Of a stretch of DNA of 64,000 nt, positions 8,378 to 17,317 are shown piece after piece. Position 1 is the stretch's first letter. Each line of letters begins with the position of its first letter. Below the pieces are notes generated by a model. It had not been told where the DNA came from and searched no databases. It saw nothing but the letters and a program-made list of their open reading frames with translations. The position numbers and the translations under genes were made by a program. Location: positions 1,364,001 through 1,428,000 of the forward strand of contig NZ_PYHR01000002.1 of the NCBI RefSeq assembly GCF_003121705.1, given 5' to 3'. This stretch comes from Serinibacter arcticus (lineage in GTDB: Bacteria > Actinomycetota > Actinomycetes > Actinomycetales > Beutenbergiaceae).

Positions 8378-8995
8378 CTACGCCGTCGCGACGAACGCGA
8401 TGACCGCGTCGGCGATGAGCTGCACCGCGATGGCGGCCAGCAGCATGCCCGCCAGCCGGGTGACGACGGTGACCCCGCCGTCGCCCAGGATCCGCTTGAC
8501 GATGCCGGCGAACCGCATCGCGAGGTAGAGGCACACGTGCACGGCGACGATCGCCGCGGCGATGGCCACCCACGCCGCGGGCGAGCGGTCGGAGTTCTCC
8601 ACCGCCAGCATCGAGGCGACGATCGCGCCGGGACCGGCGAGCAGCGGCGTCCCCAGCGGCACGAGCGCGACGTTGACACCGGAGGGCGACGGCGTGGGGT
8701 CCTCGCTCTTGCCGGTGAGGAGGTCGAGCGCCACCAGGAGCAGCAGCAGACCGCCGGACGCCTGGAACGCGGGCACGGAGACGTGCAGGAAGTCGAAGAT
8801 GTAGCGCCCGAAGAGCGTGAACGCGACGATCACGCCGAACGCCACGAGGATCGCCTGCCGCGCGGCTGCGATCCGCTGCGTGCGGTTCATCGACGACGTG
8901 AGCGCGAGGAACACCGGGACCGTCCCGGGCGGATCCATGATCACGAAGAGCGTGAGGAACGTCGTGGTGAAGAGCGTGAGGTCGATCCAGCTCAT
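8378..8995 (-). CDS. MarC family integral membrane protein
   Basis: A 205-aa membrane protein with about six hydrophobic segments, opening with LTLFTTTFLTLFVIMDPPGTVPVFLAL, the characteristic first helix and DPxG motif of MarC/UPF0056 proteins. It carries GTPLLAGPGAIVASML in the middle. The family has been named after multiple antibiotic resistance but no transport activity is established. Its ATG at 8995 overlaps the stop of the PHP gene (ATGA), so it is the second gene of a two-gene operon. Confidence 0.85.
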   Translation of the reverse strand: MSWIDLTLFTTTFLTLFVIMDPPGTVPVFLALTSSMNRTQRIAAARQAILVAFGVIVAFTLFGRYIFDFLHVSVPAFQASGGLLLLLVALDLLTGKSEDPTPSPSGVNVALVPLGTPLLAGPGAIVASMLAVENSDRSPAAWVAIAAAIVAVHVCLYLAMRFAGIVKRILGDGGVTVVTRLAGMLLAAIAVQLIADAVIAFVATA

Positions 8996-9831
8996 CGGAG
9001 GACCGCCAGGCGCCCGCGCTCGGCGATCGCCGCGAGCGCGTCGGGGTTGGTGATGTTCTCCCCCAGACGGTTGAGCTTGCCGGTGCCGTGGAAGTCGCTG
9101 GAGCCGGTGACCACCAGGTCCAGCTCACGGGCGAGGTCGCGCAGGGCGGCGCGGTCGGCGCCCGAGTGGTCCCGGTGGTCGACCTCGATCCCGACCAGCC
9201 CGACGGCGGCCAGCGCGGCGATCCCGTCGGCGTCCAGGCTCGCGCCGCGCAGGTGGGCGAACGGGTGCGCGATGACCGGCACGCCGCCCGCCGCGAGCAC
9301 CAGGGCGATCATCTCCTCCGGCGTCGGCACGTCGTAGTGCACGACGTACGGGCTGCCGTCGCCGAGGATCGAGGCGAAGACGGCGTCGCGCGTCGGCGCG
9401 GCCCCGACGGCGACGAGCGCGTCGGCGATGTGGGGGCGGCCCACCGTCGCGCCGGGGGCGACCTGCGCCAGCACGTCGTGCCAGTCGATCGGGAAGTCGC
9501 GGGCGAGGTTGGCGACGATCGCCTCGGCGCGGCGCACGCGGGCCGTGCGCGAGCGGGTCAGCGCGGCGGCCAGCGGCTCGTCCTGCGGATCGTGCAGGTA
9601 GGACAGCAGGTGGACGCTCGTCCAGCCCGTGCGGGTGGACAGCTCGGCCCCGCGCACCAGGGCGATCCCCGCCTCGTGGGCGGCCTGCGCGGCCTCGTCC
9701 CAGCCCGCCGTCGTGTCGTGGTCGGTGAGCCCCAGGACGTCGATCCCGGCCGCCGCCGCGGCCGCCACCAGCTCCCGCGGGGACTGCGTCCCGTCCGAGG
9801 CGGAGGAGTGGGTGTGGAGGTCGATGGGCAC
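8992..9831 (-). CDS. PHP-domain phosphoesterase (nucleoside 3',5'-bisphosphate phosphatase-like)
   Basis: A 279-aa metal-dependent phosphoesterase. The N-terminal VPIDLHTHSSASDG and the segment LGLTDHDTTAGWDEA carry the PHP metal-binding His/Asp residues; VIAHPFAHLRG, GIEVDHRDHS and VTGSSDFHG give later ligands. Characterised relatives remove phosphate from 3',5'-bisphosphorylated nucleosides or short RNA ends; the exact substrate here is not known. The GTG at 9831 is chosen because it precedes the PHP motif directly and a TAGGAT box lies 8 nt upstream. Much longer open frames upstream lack homology. It overlaps marC by 4 nt. Confidence 0.85.
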   Translation of the reverse strand: MPIDLHTHSSASDGTQSPRELVAAAAAAGIDVLGLTDHDTTAGWDEAAQAAHEAGIALVRGAELSTRTGWTSVHLLSYLHDPQDEPLAAALTRSRTARVRRAEAIVANLARDFPIDWHDVLAQVAPGATVGRPHIADALVAVGAAPTRDAVFASILGDGSPYVVHYDVPTPEEMIALVLAAGGVPVIAHPFAHLRGASLDADGIAALAAVGLVGIEVDHRDHSGADRAALRDLARELDLVVTGSSDFHGTGKLNRLGENITNPDALAAIAERGRLAVLR

Positions 9832-9839
9832 GAGCGCTG

Positions 9840-9845
9840 ATCCTA
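9840..9845 (-). promoter_or_regulatory. -10 box TAGGAT of the PHP-marC operon
   Basis: TAGGAT on the minus strand is separated by 8 nt from GTG 9831, giving a leaderless or near-leaderless message. Confidence 0.5.
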
Positions 9846-9900
9846 CGCCGCCGCCGTCGGACCGCCCGGGCGAGGAGCCCGAGGTGGGACGATGGAGCGC

Positions 9901-11418
9901 ATGAGTGACTCCCAGCCCGTCAGCGACCGCGGCAGCAACCGGTCGCAGCGTCCCAGCTCCGCCTCCTTCCGCGAGTTCATGGGCAGCTCCTGGGCCGCCC
10001 GGGAGACGACCCCTCCCGAGCGCCTGGAGTCCGCCCCGTTCGCGGCCGAGCGCCGGGCCCGCCTCGGTGCGCAGCTCGCCGGCGACACCCTCGTGATCCC
10101 CGCGGGGTCGCTGAAGGTCCGCTCCAACGACACCGACTACGCGTTCCGCCCGCACGCCGCGTTCAGCCACCTCACGGGGCTCGGCACGGACCAGGAGGCC
10201 GACGCGGTCCTCGTCCTGCACCCGGTGGCCGACGGCGGTCCCGACGGCGCCACCCACGAGGCCGTGCTCTACACGCGCCCGCTCGCCGCCCGCGACACCG
10301 AGGAGTTCTACGCCGACGCCCGCTACGGCGAGTTCTGGGTCGGTGCCCGCTGGACGCTCGAGGAGGCCGAGGCCCTCACCGGCATCCGCGCGGCCCACAT
10401 CGACGACCTGCGCGACGCCGTCGCCAAGGACGCCTCGACGCCGGGCGTGCGGCTCCGCGTCGTGCGCGGTGCGGACGACACCGTCGCCACCCTCGTGGAC
10501 GTCGTCGCGGCCGAGAACGGCCACAGCTCGTTCGAGGACTCCGAGCTCGACGACGACCTCGCGACCGCCGTGTCCGAGCTGCGCCTGGTCAAGGACGCCT
10601 GGGAGATCGCGCAGCTGCGCCTCGCCGTCGACGCCTCGATCCGCGGGTTCGCCGACGTCGTCGGCGCGCTCCCGCGCGCCGTCGGGCACCGCCGCGGCGA
10701 GCGCGTGGTCGAGGGTGTCTTCGCCGCGCGGGCGCGCGAGGAGGGCAACGCCGTCGGGTACGACACGATCGCGGCCGGCGGGGACCACGCCACCACGCTG
10801 CACTGGATCCGCAACACCGGCGCGATCGTCGAGGGCGAGCTCCTGCTGCTCGACGCCGGCGTCGAGGTCGACTCGCTGTACACGGCCGACGTCACGCGCA
10901 CGCTGCCCGTGACCGGGCAGTTCACCGAGGTCCAGCGCCGCGTCTACGAGGCGGTGCGCGAGGCGGCCGACGCCGCGTTCGCCGTCGTGCGCCCGGGGAT
11001 CCGCTTCCGCGAGGTGCACGCCGCCGCGATGGAGGTCATCGCGGCGCGACTCGAGGAGTGGGGGCTGCTGCCCGTCAGCGCCGAGGTGAGTCTGACGCCT
11101 TCAGGACAGCAGCACCGCCGCTGGATGCCGCACGGCACGAGCCACCACCTCGGGCTCGACGTGCACGACTGCGCCCAGGCGCGCGCCGAGATGTACCTCG
11201 ACGGCGTGCTCGAGCCCGGCATGGTCTTCACCATCGAGCCGGGTCTGTACTTCAAGGCCGACGACCTCGCGGTGCCGCAGGAGTACCGCGGGATCGGCGT
11301 CCGGATCGAGGACGACGTGCTCGTCACGGCCGACGGCTACGAGAACCTCAGCGCGGCGCTCCCCCGGACCGCCGACGACGTCGAGGCGTGGATGGCGGGG
11401 CTGCTGCCGCGCAGCTGA
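9901..11418 (+). CDS. pepP: Xaa-Pro aminopeptidase (M24B)
   Basis: A 505-aa enzyme with an N-terminal creatinase-like domain (to about 230) and a C-terminal pita-bread metallopeptidase domain. Di-metal ligands are seen in LLDAGVEVDSLYTADVTRTL (two Asp), HGTSHHLGLDVHD (His), FTIEPGLYF (Glu) and IEDDVLV (Glu). It removes N-terminal residues preceding proline in the cytoplasm. The start is either ATG 9892 or 9901. I prefer 9901, because GACGAT lies 7 nt before it in a leaderless-like arrangement and the product then begins MSDSQPVS. It is monocistronic. Confidence 0.9.
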   Translation: MSDSQPVSDRGSNRSQRPSSASFREFMGSSWAARETTPPERLESAPFAAERRARLGAQLAGDTLVIPAGSLKVRSNDTDYAFRPHAAFSHLTGLGTDQEADAVLVLHPVADGGPDGATHEAVLYTRPLAARDTEEFYADARYGEFWVGARWTLEEAEALTGIRAAHIDDLRDAVAKDASTPGVRLRVVRGADDTVATLVDVVAAENGHSSFEDSELDDDLATAVSELRLVKDAWEIAQLRLAVDASIRGFADVVGALPRAVGHRRGERVVEGVFAARAREEGNAVGYDTIAAGGDHATTLHWIRNTGAIVEGELLLLDAGVEVDSLYTADVTRTLPVTGQFTEVQRRVYEAVREAADAAFAVVRPGIRFREVHAAAMEVIAARLEEWGLLPVSAEVSLTPSGQQHRRWMPHGTSHHLGLDVHDCAQARAEMYLDGVLEPGMVFTIEPGLYFKADDLAVPQEYRGIGVRIEDDVLVTADGYENLSAALPRTADDVEAWMAGLLPRS

Positions 11419-11499
11419 GGCGAGCCATCACGACGGCGGGCGTCCGCCGGGTCGGGGTCGGGCGCACAGGAGCCGCTGGAGCGGCGCTGCCGCTACCGC

Positions 11500-12219
11500 C
11501 TACGGCTCGCGGCGGTCGCCCTCGATGCGCTGGCCGTACCGCGGCGGCTCGTCGGGCGACGGCTCGGCCGGCTGCTGCGGCTGGGGTGCGGCCTGCGCGG
11601 GCGCCGGGTACTGCGGCTGGCCCGTCGGCGTCTGCTGGCCGTACTGCGGCTGGCCCACGGGCGGCTGACCGACGGGCGGCTGCGCCTGACCGAACGACTG
11701 CTGCTGCGTCGCCCCGAGCGCCCCGCCGCTCACGGAGATCTCCGCCTTGCGCAGCCGGTCGCGCGCCTCGGCAGCCAGGTCCGGCAGGCAGAGCACCGAG
11801 TAGCGGCTGGCCACCACCTGCGAGGAGGAGACGAAGTCGCGCTTGCCACCGGTGAAGGAATAGGAGATGACGCCGAACATCGACCCGAACGCGGCACCGA
11901 TGGCCGCGCAGGTGAGGATCGTCGCCAGGATGTTGCCCTCGGCGCCGGCGAACAGGCTGAACAGCAGACCCACGAAGATGCCGAACCAGACGCCCGACAG
12001 GGCGCCCGCGAGCGCGACCCGCGGGTAGGACAGGCGTCCCGTCACCCGCTCGACCATCTTCAGGTCGGAGCCGACGATCGTCACGGCCTGGACGGTGAAG
12101 GCGCCGTCGGCGAGCACGTCGACCGCCTTCTGGGCCTCGAGGTAGGTCGCGAAGGAGGCGATCTCCACCCCCTGCGGCGGGGTGGGGACGCGCATGGCAC
12201 GGGGGTCGTTGAGGGACAT
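11500..12219 (-). CDS. General stress protein 17M/YflT-like membrane protein
   Basis: A 239-aa protein with an N-terminal YflT-type domain (FATYLEAQKAVDVLADG and VTIVGSDLKMVERVTG), two closely spaced hydrophobic helices (about 67-85 and 92-115, glycine-rich), and a C-terminal tail of PVGQP/YGQ-type repeats. The family is linked to general stress in Bacilli; in actinobacteria it is widespread with unknown role. The proline/glutamine tail is probably disordered. The gene stands divergent from the MgtE-N/CBS gene. The start ATG 12219 has GAGAAT 6 nt upstream and no clear ribosome binding site. Confidence 0.75.
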   Translation of the reverse strand: MSLNDPRAMRVPTPPQGVEIASFATYLEAQKAVDVLADGAFTVQAVTIVGSDLKMVERVTGRLSYPRVALAGALSGVWFGIFVGLLFSLFAGAEGNILATILTCAAIGAAFGSMFGVISYSFTGGKRDFVSSSQVVASRYSVLCLPDLAAEARDRLRKAEISVSGGALGATQQQSFGQAQPPVGQPPVGQPQYGQQTPTGQPQYPAPAQAAPQPQQPAEPSPDEPPRYGQRIEGDRREP

Positions 12220-12316
12220 GCCCCCATTCTCGCGCGAAACCGCCGAACGTGCGCGAACTCCTGGATGCGGGTCGCGGCCGCGTCGGCCGGCCGCTCGCGT
12301 GCGTCCGGCCAGCGCC

Positions 12317-12322
12317 TACCCT
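12317..12322 (+). promoter_or_regulatory. -10 box TACCCT of a leaderless transcript (MgtE-N/CBS gene)
   Basis: TACCCT is followed by 7 nt and GTG 12330. It selects this GTG over an in-frame ATG at 12249. Confidence 0.5.
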
Positions 12323-12329
12323 GGGGGTC

Positions 12330-13616
12330 GTGAGCACTCCCTCCCGCGTCTTCGCCGCCCGCCTGGCGGGCACCGGTGTGTTCGACCCCAACCGCGACCG
12401 CGTGGGCCGCGTGCACGACGTCGTCGTCGTCTCGCGGACGACCGGCGCCCTGCGCGCCGTCGGGCTCGTGGTCGAGGTGGCGGGCAAGAGACGCGTGTTC
12501 GTCCCGCTCTCCCGCGTGACCAGCATGGACGCGGGCGCCGTCATCACCACGGGCCTGCTCAACATGCGCCGGTTCGAGCAGCGGGCCGGCGAGATCCAGG
12601 TGGTCGGCCAGCTCCTCGACCGCACCCTCACGCTGCACGAGCGCGACGGCGGCGGGGACGCCCGGCTCGAGGACCTCGCGATCGAGCTCCGGCGCGGTCG
12701 CGACTGGGACGTCACCAAGCTGTTCGTGCGCCGCACCGTCGCCGGGGGCCTGCGCTGGCGCCGCGGCGAGTCGCTGCTCGTGGACGCCGACTCCGTCGCC
12801 GGCCTCACGGTCGAGCGCCCGGGCCAGGGCGCCGCCACGCTGCTCGCGACGCTGGAGGGTCTCAAGCCCGCCGACGTCGCCGACGTCCTGCACGACCTGC
12901 CCGAGGGCCGCCGCCTCGAGGTCGCCGTGGAGCTCGACGACGAGCGCCTCGCCGACGTCCTGGAGGAGCTGTCGGACGAGGACTCCGTCGCGATCCTCAC
13001 GGCGCTCGACACCGACCGCGCCGCCCGCGTGCTCGACGTCATGCAGCCCGACGACGCCGCCGACCTCGTCGGCGAGCTGCCCGCCGACACCGCGGCCGAG
13101 CTGCTGGAGCGGATGGAGCCCGAGGAGGCCGACGACGTCCGGCGCCTCCTCGCCTACGGCGAGCACACCGCGGGTGGCCTGATGACGACCGAGCCGGTCA
13201 TCCTCGGCCCCGAGGCGACGATCGCCTCGGCCCTGGCGCACGTGCGGCGCCGCGACCTGGCACCCGCGCTGTCCACCCTCGTGTTCGTGGTGCGGCCCCC
13301 GCTGGAGACGCCCACGGGACGCTTCCTCGGCGTCGTCCACCTGCAGGCGATGCTGCGCGAACCCCCGCACGACGCCCTCGGCACCATCCTGGACAAGGAC
13401 ATCGAGTGGGTCCTGCCCACCGATCCGCTCGGCAAGGTCACGCGCCTGCTGGCCACCTACAACCTGACCGCGCTGCCCGTGCTCGACGAGCAGCACCGCC
13501 TGCTCGGTGCGGTCTCCGCCGACGACGTGCTCGACCGGCTGCTGCCGGACGACTGGCGCGACGCCGACGACGCTCTCACCGACGCCTCACTCACCCCGGG
13601 AGGTGGCCGTGGCTGA
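12330..13616 (+). CDS. MgtE N-terminal-domain and CBS-domain protein (no transport domain)
   Basis: A 428-aa soluble protein. A PRC-barrel-like N-terminus (about 1-140) is followed by an MgtE-N superhelical domain rich in short acidic repeats (PADVADVLHDLPEGRR, DDAADLVGELPADTAAELLE, about 170-270) and two CBS motifs (AGGLMTTEPVILG, then KVTRLLATYNLTALPVLDE). MgtE channels sense cytosolic Mg2+ through the same N-CBS pair, but here no membrane segment follows. It overlaps by 8 nt the next gene, which encodes a membrane protein, so the two may work together as sensor and membrane partner. That pairing is inference. Confidence 0.82.
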   Translation: MSTPSRVFAARLAGTGVFDPNRDRVGRVHDVVVVSRTTGALRAVGLVVEVAGKRRVFVPLSRVTSMDAGAVITTGLLNMRRFEQRAGEIQVVGQLLDRTLTLHERDGGGDARLEDLAIELRRGRDWDVTKLFVRRTVAGGLRWRRGESLLVDADSVAGLTVERPGQGAATLLATLEGLKPADVADVLHDLPEGRRLEVAVELDDERLADVLEELSDEDSVAILTALDTDRAARVLDVMQPDDAADLVGELPADTAAELLERMEPEEADDVRRLLAYGEHTAGGLMTTEPVILGPEATIASALAHVRRRDLAPALSTLVFVVRPPLETPTGRFLGVVHLQAMLREPPHDALGTILDKDIEWVLPTDPLGKVTRLLATYNLTALPVLDEQHRLLGAVSADDVLDRLLPDDWRDADDALTDASLTPGGGRG

Positions 13617-14190
13617 CCGTCTCGACACCCCGCTCGAGAAGGCCACCGGCCTCTTCGGGCGCCGTCCGCGCGCCACCCGCAGCGGCGACGGCGTCGGCGC
13701 GAACGCCGAGGCCATCGCGCGGTTCTTCGGCACGCCGCGCTTCCTCGTCTACATGACGGTGTTCTGCGTCTTCTGGCTGACCTGGAACACGCTGGCGCCC
13801 GAGAACCTGCGCTTCGACAGCTACGCGCTCGGCTTCACGCTGCTGACCCTCATGCTCTCGCTGCAGGCCTCCTACTCCGCGCCGCTGATCCTCCTGGCGC
13901 AGAACCGGCAGACCGACCGCGACCGCGTGGCCGCGGAGCAGGACCGTCAGCGCACCGAGCGCAACCTCGCCGACACCGAGTTCCTCGCCCGCGAGATGGC
14001 CTCGCTCCGCCTCGCGCTGCAGGACGTCGCCACCCGCGACTACGTGCGCGGCGAGCTGCGCGACCTGCTCGAGGACCTGCGCGAGGAGATCCGCGCCGAC
14101 AACCGGGCTGAGACCGGGGACGGCGAGGACGACGGCGAGAGCGTGCCCGAGCGTCGCGGTCGCTCCGAGCGGGGCTCCGGCCGCCGCTGA
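13609..14190 (+). CDS. DUF1003 membrane protein
   Basis: A 193-aa protein whose middle holds two membrane helices (FLVYMTVFCVFWLTWNTLAP and YALGFTLLTLMLSLQASYSAPLIL) followed by RQTDRDR, the DUF1003 signature, and then a charged, probably coiled-coil region (about 100-165) with a basic tail. Function is unknown. GTG 13609 is chosen because GGGAGG lies 5 nt upstream; an alternative GTG at 13603 overlaps that site. The overlap with the stop of the MgtE-N/CBS gene implies coupled translation and a shared role, perhaps metal-ion homeostasis. Confidence 0.82.
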   Translation: MADRLDTPLEKATGLFGRRPRATRSGDGVGANAEAIARFFGTPRFLVYMTVFCVFWLTWNTLAPENLRFDSYALGFTLLTLMLSLQASYSAPLILLAQNRQTDRDRVAAEQDRQRTERNLADTEFLAREMASLRLALQDVATRDYVRGELRDLLEDLREEIRADNRAETGDGEDDGESVPERRGRSERGSGRR

Positions 14191-14284
14191 ACCGCCGGCC
14201 GTCTCGCGACCCACCGGTCGAGGGAGGGCAGGCCCACCGGTCGGTGGCTACCCAGCAGGGCCCCGGCAGGCCAGGCTGGAGGGC

Positions 14285-15169
14285 ATGACCTCCTCCCCCG
14301 CCGTCGTGGTCGACGGTCTGCGCAAGAGCTACGGCGACCTCGTCGCCGTCGACGACCTCTCGTTCGAGATCCACCCGGGCGAGACGTTCTCCCTGCTCGG
14401 CCCGAACGGCGCCGGGAAGTCCACGACGATCGAGATCCTCGAGGGCTACCGCCGCCGCACGGGCGGCTCCGTCAGCGTGCTCGGCCACGACCCCGGCCGC
14501 GGCGGCGCCGACTGGCGCGCGCGCCTCGGCATCGTGCTGCAGGACCTGCCCGAGGGCGGTGCCTACACCGTCCGCGAGCAGCTCACCCAGACCGCCCGGT
14601 ACTACCCGCACCCGCGGGAGGTGGACGAGGTCATCGCCGCCGTCGGGCTGCAGGCGAAGGCCGACGTCCGCATCGGCAAGCTGTCCGGCGGCCAGCGTCG
14701 GCGGGTCGACGTCGCGCTCGGCGTCGTCGGGCGGCCCGAGCTGCTCTTCCTGGACGAGCCGACCACCGGGTTCGACCCGGAGGCCCGCCGCGAGTTCTGG
14801 GACCTCATCCGCAGCCTGGCGAGCGAGGGAACGACGATCCTGCTCACCACGCACTACCTCGACGAGGCCGCGCAGCTCGCCGACCGGGTCGGCATCATCA
14901 TCGGCGGCCGGTTGGCGGACCTCGGCACCGTGGACGCGATCGGCGGCCCCGAGGCCCGCACGCCCGTGGTCACGTGGCGCGAGCACGACGGCGAGCTCAG
15001 GCGTCGCTCGACCCTCACGCCCGGCGCCCTCGTCGCCGAGCTGACCGGTCGGCTCGGCGGCGAGCCGCGCGACCTCTCCGTCACCCGCCCGAGCCTCGAG
15101 GACGTCTACCTCGCGATGGTGGCCGCCTCGGCCACCACCGCCCAGCCCGCCTCGGAGGTCTCCCGATGA
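14285..15169 (+). CDS. ABC-2 type exporter, ATP-binding protein
   Basis: A 294-aa ATPase with Walker A GPNGAGKST (about 40), signature LSGGQRRR, Walker B LLFLDEPTTG and a switch His in TTHYLDEAAQLADR. The C-terminal extension of about 80 residues is typical of the drug-exporter (DrrA-like) subfamily. GGAGG lies a few bases before ATG 14285. It overlaps the permease gene by 4 nt (ATGA), and a histidine kinase and response regulator follow. Substrate is unknown; such clusters often export lipids, peptides or antibiotics. Confidence 0.9.
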   Translation: MTSSPAVVVDGLRKSYGDLVAVDDLSFEIHPGETFSLLGPNGAGKSTTIEILEGYRRRTGGSVSVLGHDPGRGGADWRARLGIVLQDLPEGGAYTVREQLTQTARYYPHPREVDEVIAAVGLQAKADVRIGKLSGGQRRRVDVALGVVGRPELLFLDEPTTGFDPEARREFWDLIRSLASEGTTILLTTHYLDEAAQLADRVGIIIGGRLADLGTVDAIGGPEARTPVVTWREHDGELRRRSTLTPGALVAELTGRLGGEPRDLSVTRPSLEDVYLAMVAASATTAQPASEVSR

Positions 15170-16080
15170 GCACGACCCCGACCCGTCCCGTCACCGTCAC
15201 CGCTCCCCCCGACGGCGAGGCCGCGGCCGCACCGTGGTTCGGCCTGCTGCGCGCGGTCCGGCTGGCCCCGGCCCGCATCGCGTTCGAGGTCCGCGGCTAC
15301 TTCCGCCAGGGCGACACGGTGTTCTTCACGTTCCTGTTCCCCGTGCTGTTCCTCGTGCTGTTCTCCGCGATCTTCTCGGGGGACATCACGGCGGCCGGCG
15401 CCGCCGGCACCGGAGTCGAGGGCGGGGAGAGCGGGACCGTCATCACGATGGCCACGTACTACCTGCCCGGGATGCTCGCGGCCGGTCTGCTGCTCTCGGG
15501 GGTGCAGAACCTCGCGATCGACATCGCCATAGAGAAGGGCGACGGCCGCCTCAAGCGTCTCGGCGGCACGCCGATGAGCCCCGTCACCTACTTCCTGGGC
15601 AAGTTCGGGCAGGTCGTAGTCACGGGCCTCGGTCAGGTCGCCCTGCTGCTCCTGGTCGCGCGGTTCGCGTTCGACGTCGCCCTCCCCACCGAGCCCTCGC
15701 GCTGGCTGACCTTCGCCTGGCTCTACGTGCTGGGGATGTCGGCGAGCGCCCTCCTGGGGATCGCGCTGTCCTCGGTGCCTCGCTCGGGGAGGTCCGCGAG
15801 CGCCGTCGTCATCCCGATCGTGCTCGTGCTGCAGTTCATCTCGGGGGTCTACGTCGCCAACTTCGACCTGCCCGACTCCGTCCAGACCATCGCCTCGTTC
15901 TTCCCTCTCGCCTGGATGGCCCGCGGCATGCGGTCGGTGTTCCTGCCCGAGGACTTCGCGATCCTCGAGCGCGGGGAGGTCTGGGGCCAGGGCGAGACCG
16001 CCCTCGCTCTGCTGGCCTGGCTCGTGGTCGGCGCGATCCTCTCGCGGCTGACCTTCCGCTGGCTGCGTCGCGACGCGTGA
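15166..16080 (+). CDS. ABC-2 type exporter, permease
   Basis: A 304-aa membrane protein with an N-terminal cytoplasmic stretch, then six hydrophobic segments. These include VFFTFLFPVLFLVLFSAIFSG, YYLPGMLAAGLLLSGVQNLA, VVTGLGQVALLLLVARFA, WLYVLGMSASALLGIALSSV and IPIVLVLQFISGVYVANF. The ATG at 15166 overlaps the ATPase stop (ATGA). It presumably dimerises and pairs with the preceding ATPase as an exporter. The substrate cannot be inferred from sequence alone. Confidence 0.88.
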   Translation: MSTTPTRPVTVTAPPDGEAAAAPWFGLLRAVRLAPARIAFEVRGYFRQGDTVFFTFLFPVLFLVLFSAIFSGDITAAGAAGTGVEGGESGTVITMATYYLPGMLAAGLLLSGVQNLAIDIAIEKGDGRLKRLGGTPMSPVTYFLGKFGQVVVTGLGQVALLLLVARFAFDVALPTEPSRWLTFAWLYVLGMSASALLGIALSSVPRSGRSASAVVIPIVLVLQFISGVYVANFDLPDSVQTIASFFPLAWMARGMRSVFLPEDFAILERGEVWGQGETALALLAWLVVGAILSRLTFRWLRRDA

Positions 16081-16090
16081 GACTGGGCTC

Positions 16091-17317
16091 GTGAACATCA
16101 CCAGCCGGTGGTGGGACGTCGCGATCGTCGGCGCCTGCCTCGCCACGATCGGGGTCGCGACGCTCGACGAGCGCCCGGACCCTCTCTCCCTCCTCGCGGT
16201 CGTGGGGCTGCTCGCCCTCGTCCTCGTGCACGTCGTCGTCGGACACCGGGCGCTGCGCCAGAAGGAGACGCCGCTCGTCCACGTCGTCACGGCGGCGATC
16301 GTGGTCGCGTTCGGCATCGGCATGGCGGGCTCGGGCACCGTGGCGATCGCCCAGACGGTCCTCTACCCGGCGCTGTGGGCGATGAGCTCGACGTGGACCC
16401 GGGGCGTGCTGCGGTCCTGCCTGCTCGCCGTCGCGCTCGTCGTCGGTGCCGGTCTGGGCCGGCAGGACTGGGGCGAGGCGCTGATCACGGCCGCGATCTC
16501 GCTGGTGTTCTCGATCGCCGTCGGCACCTGGATCATCCGGATCGCCGAGCACGTGGAGGAGCGCGACGCGCTGCTCGACCAGCTGCGTGCGGCGCAGGCC
16601 GACGTCGCCGCCCTCGAGCGCGCCGCCGGGGTCGAGCAGGAGCGCGCCCGGGTGGCCCGCGAGATCCACGACACGATCGCCCAGAGTCTCACCGGCCTCG
16701 TGATGGCGGTGCAGCGCGCCCAGGGGGCCCTGGTGCCGGGGGCCGCGCCGCCGCCGTCGACCGCCCACGACCTCGACGTCGTCGCCGAGCTCGCGCAGGA
16801 CGCGCTCCGGGAGGCCAGGGCGCTGGTGGTGGACTACGCGCGTCCGACGGCGCTGACCGACTCGCTCGAGCGGGTCACCAGCTCCTTCTCGCGCGAGACC
16901 GGTGTGCGGCTCGAGCTGCGGATCGACGTCGCCGACCTCCCGCGCGAGCACGAGGTCGTCGTGCTCCGCACGGTGCAGGAGGCCCTCGCCAACGTGCGCA
17001 AGCACGCCCACGCGTCGCGCGTGTGGGTCGGCGTCGGGACCACGGCACCGGAGGACGACGGCCCCTCGGGCCATCCCGGCCCCGTCGATGTCCATGTCGC
17101 GGCGACCGCCCCGTCCGGCCTCTGGGTCGAGGTCGACGACGACGGCATCGGCCCCGGCGACGGCGTCGACGCCGTGGCGGACGCGGCCGGCACCAGCGGC
17201 TTCGGTCTGAGCGGCCTGCACGACCGGCTCGCGCTGGTGGGAGGGTGGGTGACGTTCGGTCCCCGCCGGCCGCGCGGCAGCCGCCTGCGCGCCCACATTC
17301 CCCGGAGCCACCCGTGA
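16091..17317 (+). CDS. Two-component sensor histidine kinase (NarL-partner, HisKA_3 type)
   Basis: A 408-aa membrane kinase with about six N-terminal hydrophobic segments (residues 8-155), a short coiled linker, the phospho-acceptor motif REIHDTIAQSLTGLVM (His near 193) and a HATPase_c domain with NVRKHAHAS, VDDDGIGPG and GFGLSGLHDR. The short loops between helices suggest it senses something within the membrane, as in LiaS/DesK-like kinases. GTG 16091 follows the permease by 10 nt, and its stop overlaps the regulator start (GTGA). It probably controls the adjacent ABC exporter. Confidence 0.9.
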   Translation: MNITSRWWDVAIVGACLATIGVATLDERPDPLSLLAVVGLLALVLVHVVVGHRALRQKETPLVHVVTAAIVVAFGIGMAGSGTVAIAQTVLYPALWAMSSTWTRGVLRSCLLAVALVVGAGLGRQDWGEALITAAISLVFSIAVGTWIIRIAEHVEERDALLDQLRAAQADVAALERAAGVEQERARVAREIHDTIAQSLTGLVMAVQRAQGALVPGAAPPPSTAHDLDVVAELAQDALREARALVVDYARPTALTDSLERVTSSFSRETGVRLELRIDVADLPREHEVVVLRTVQEALANVRKHAHASRVWVGVGTTAPEDDGPSGHPGPVDVHVAATAPSGLWVEVDDDGIGPGDGVDAVADAAGTSGFGLSGLHDRLALVGGWVTFGPRRPRGSRLRAHIPRSHP

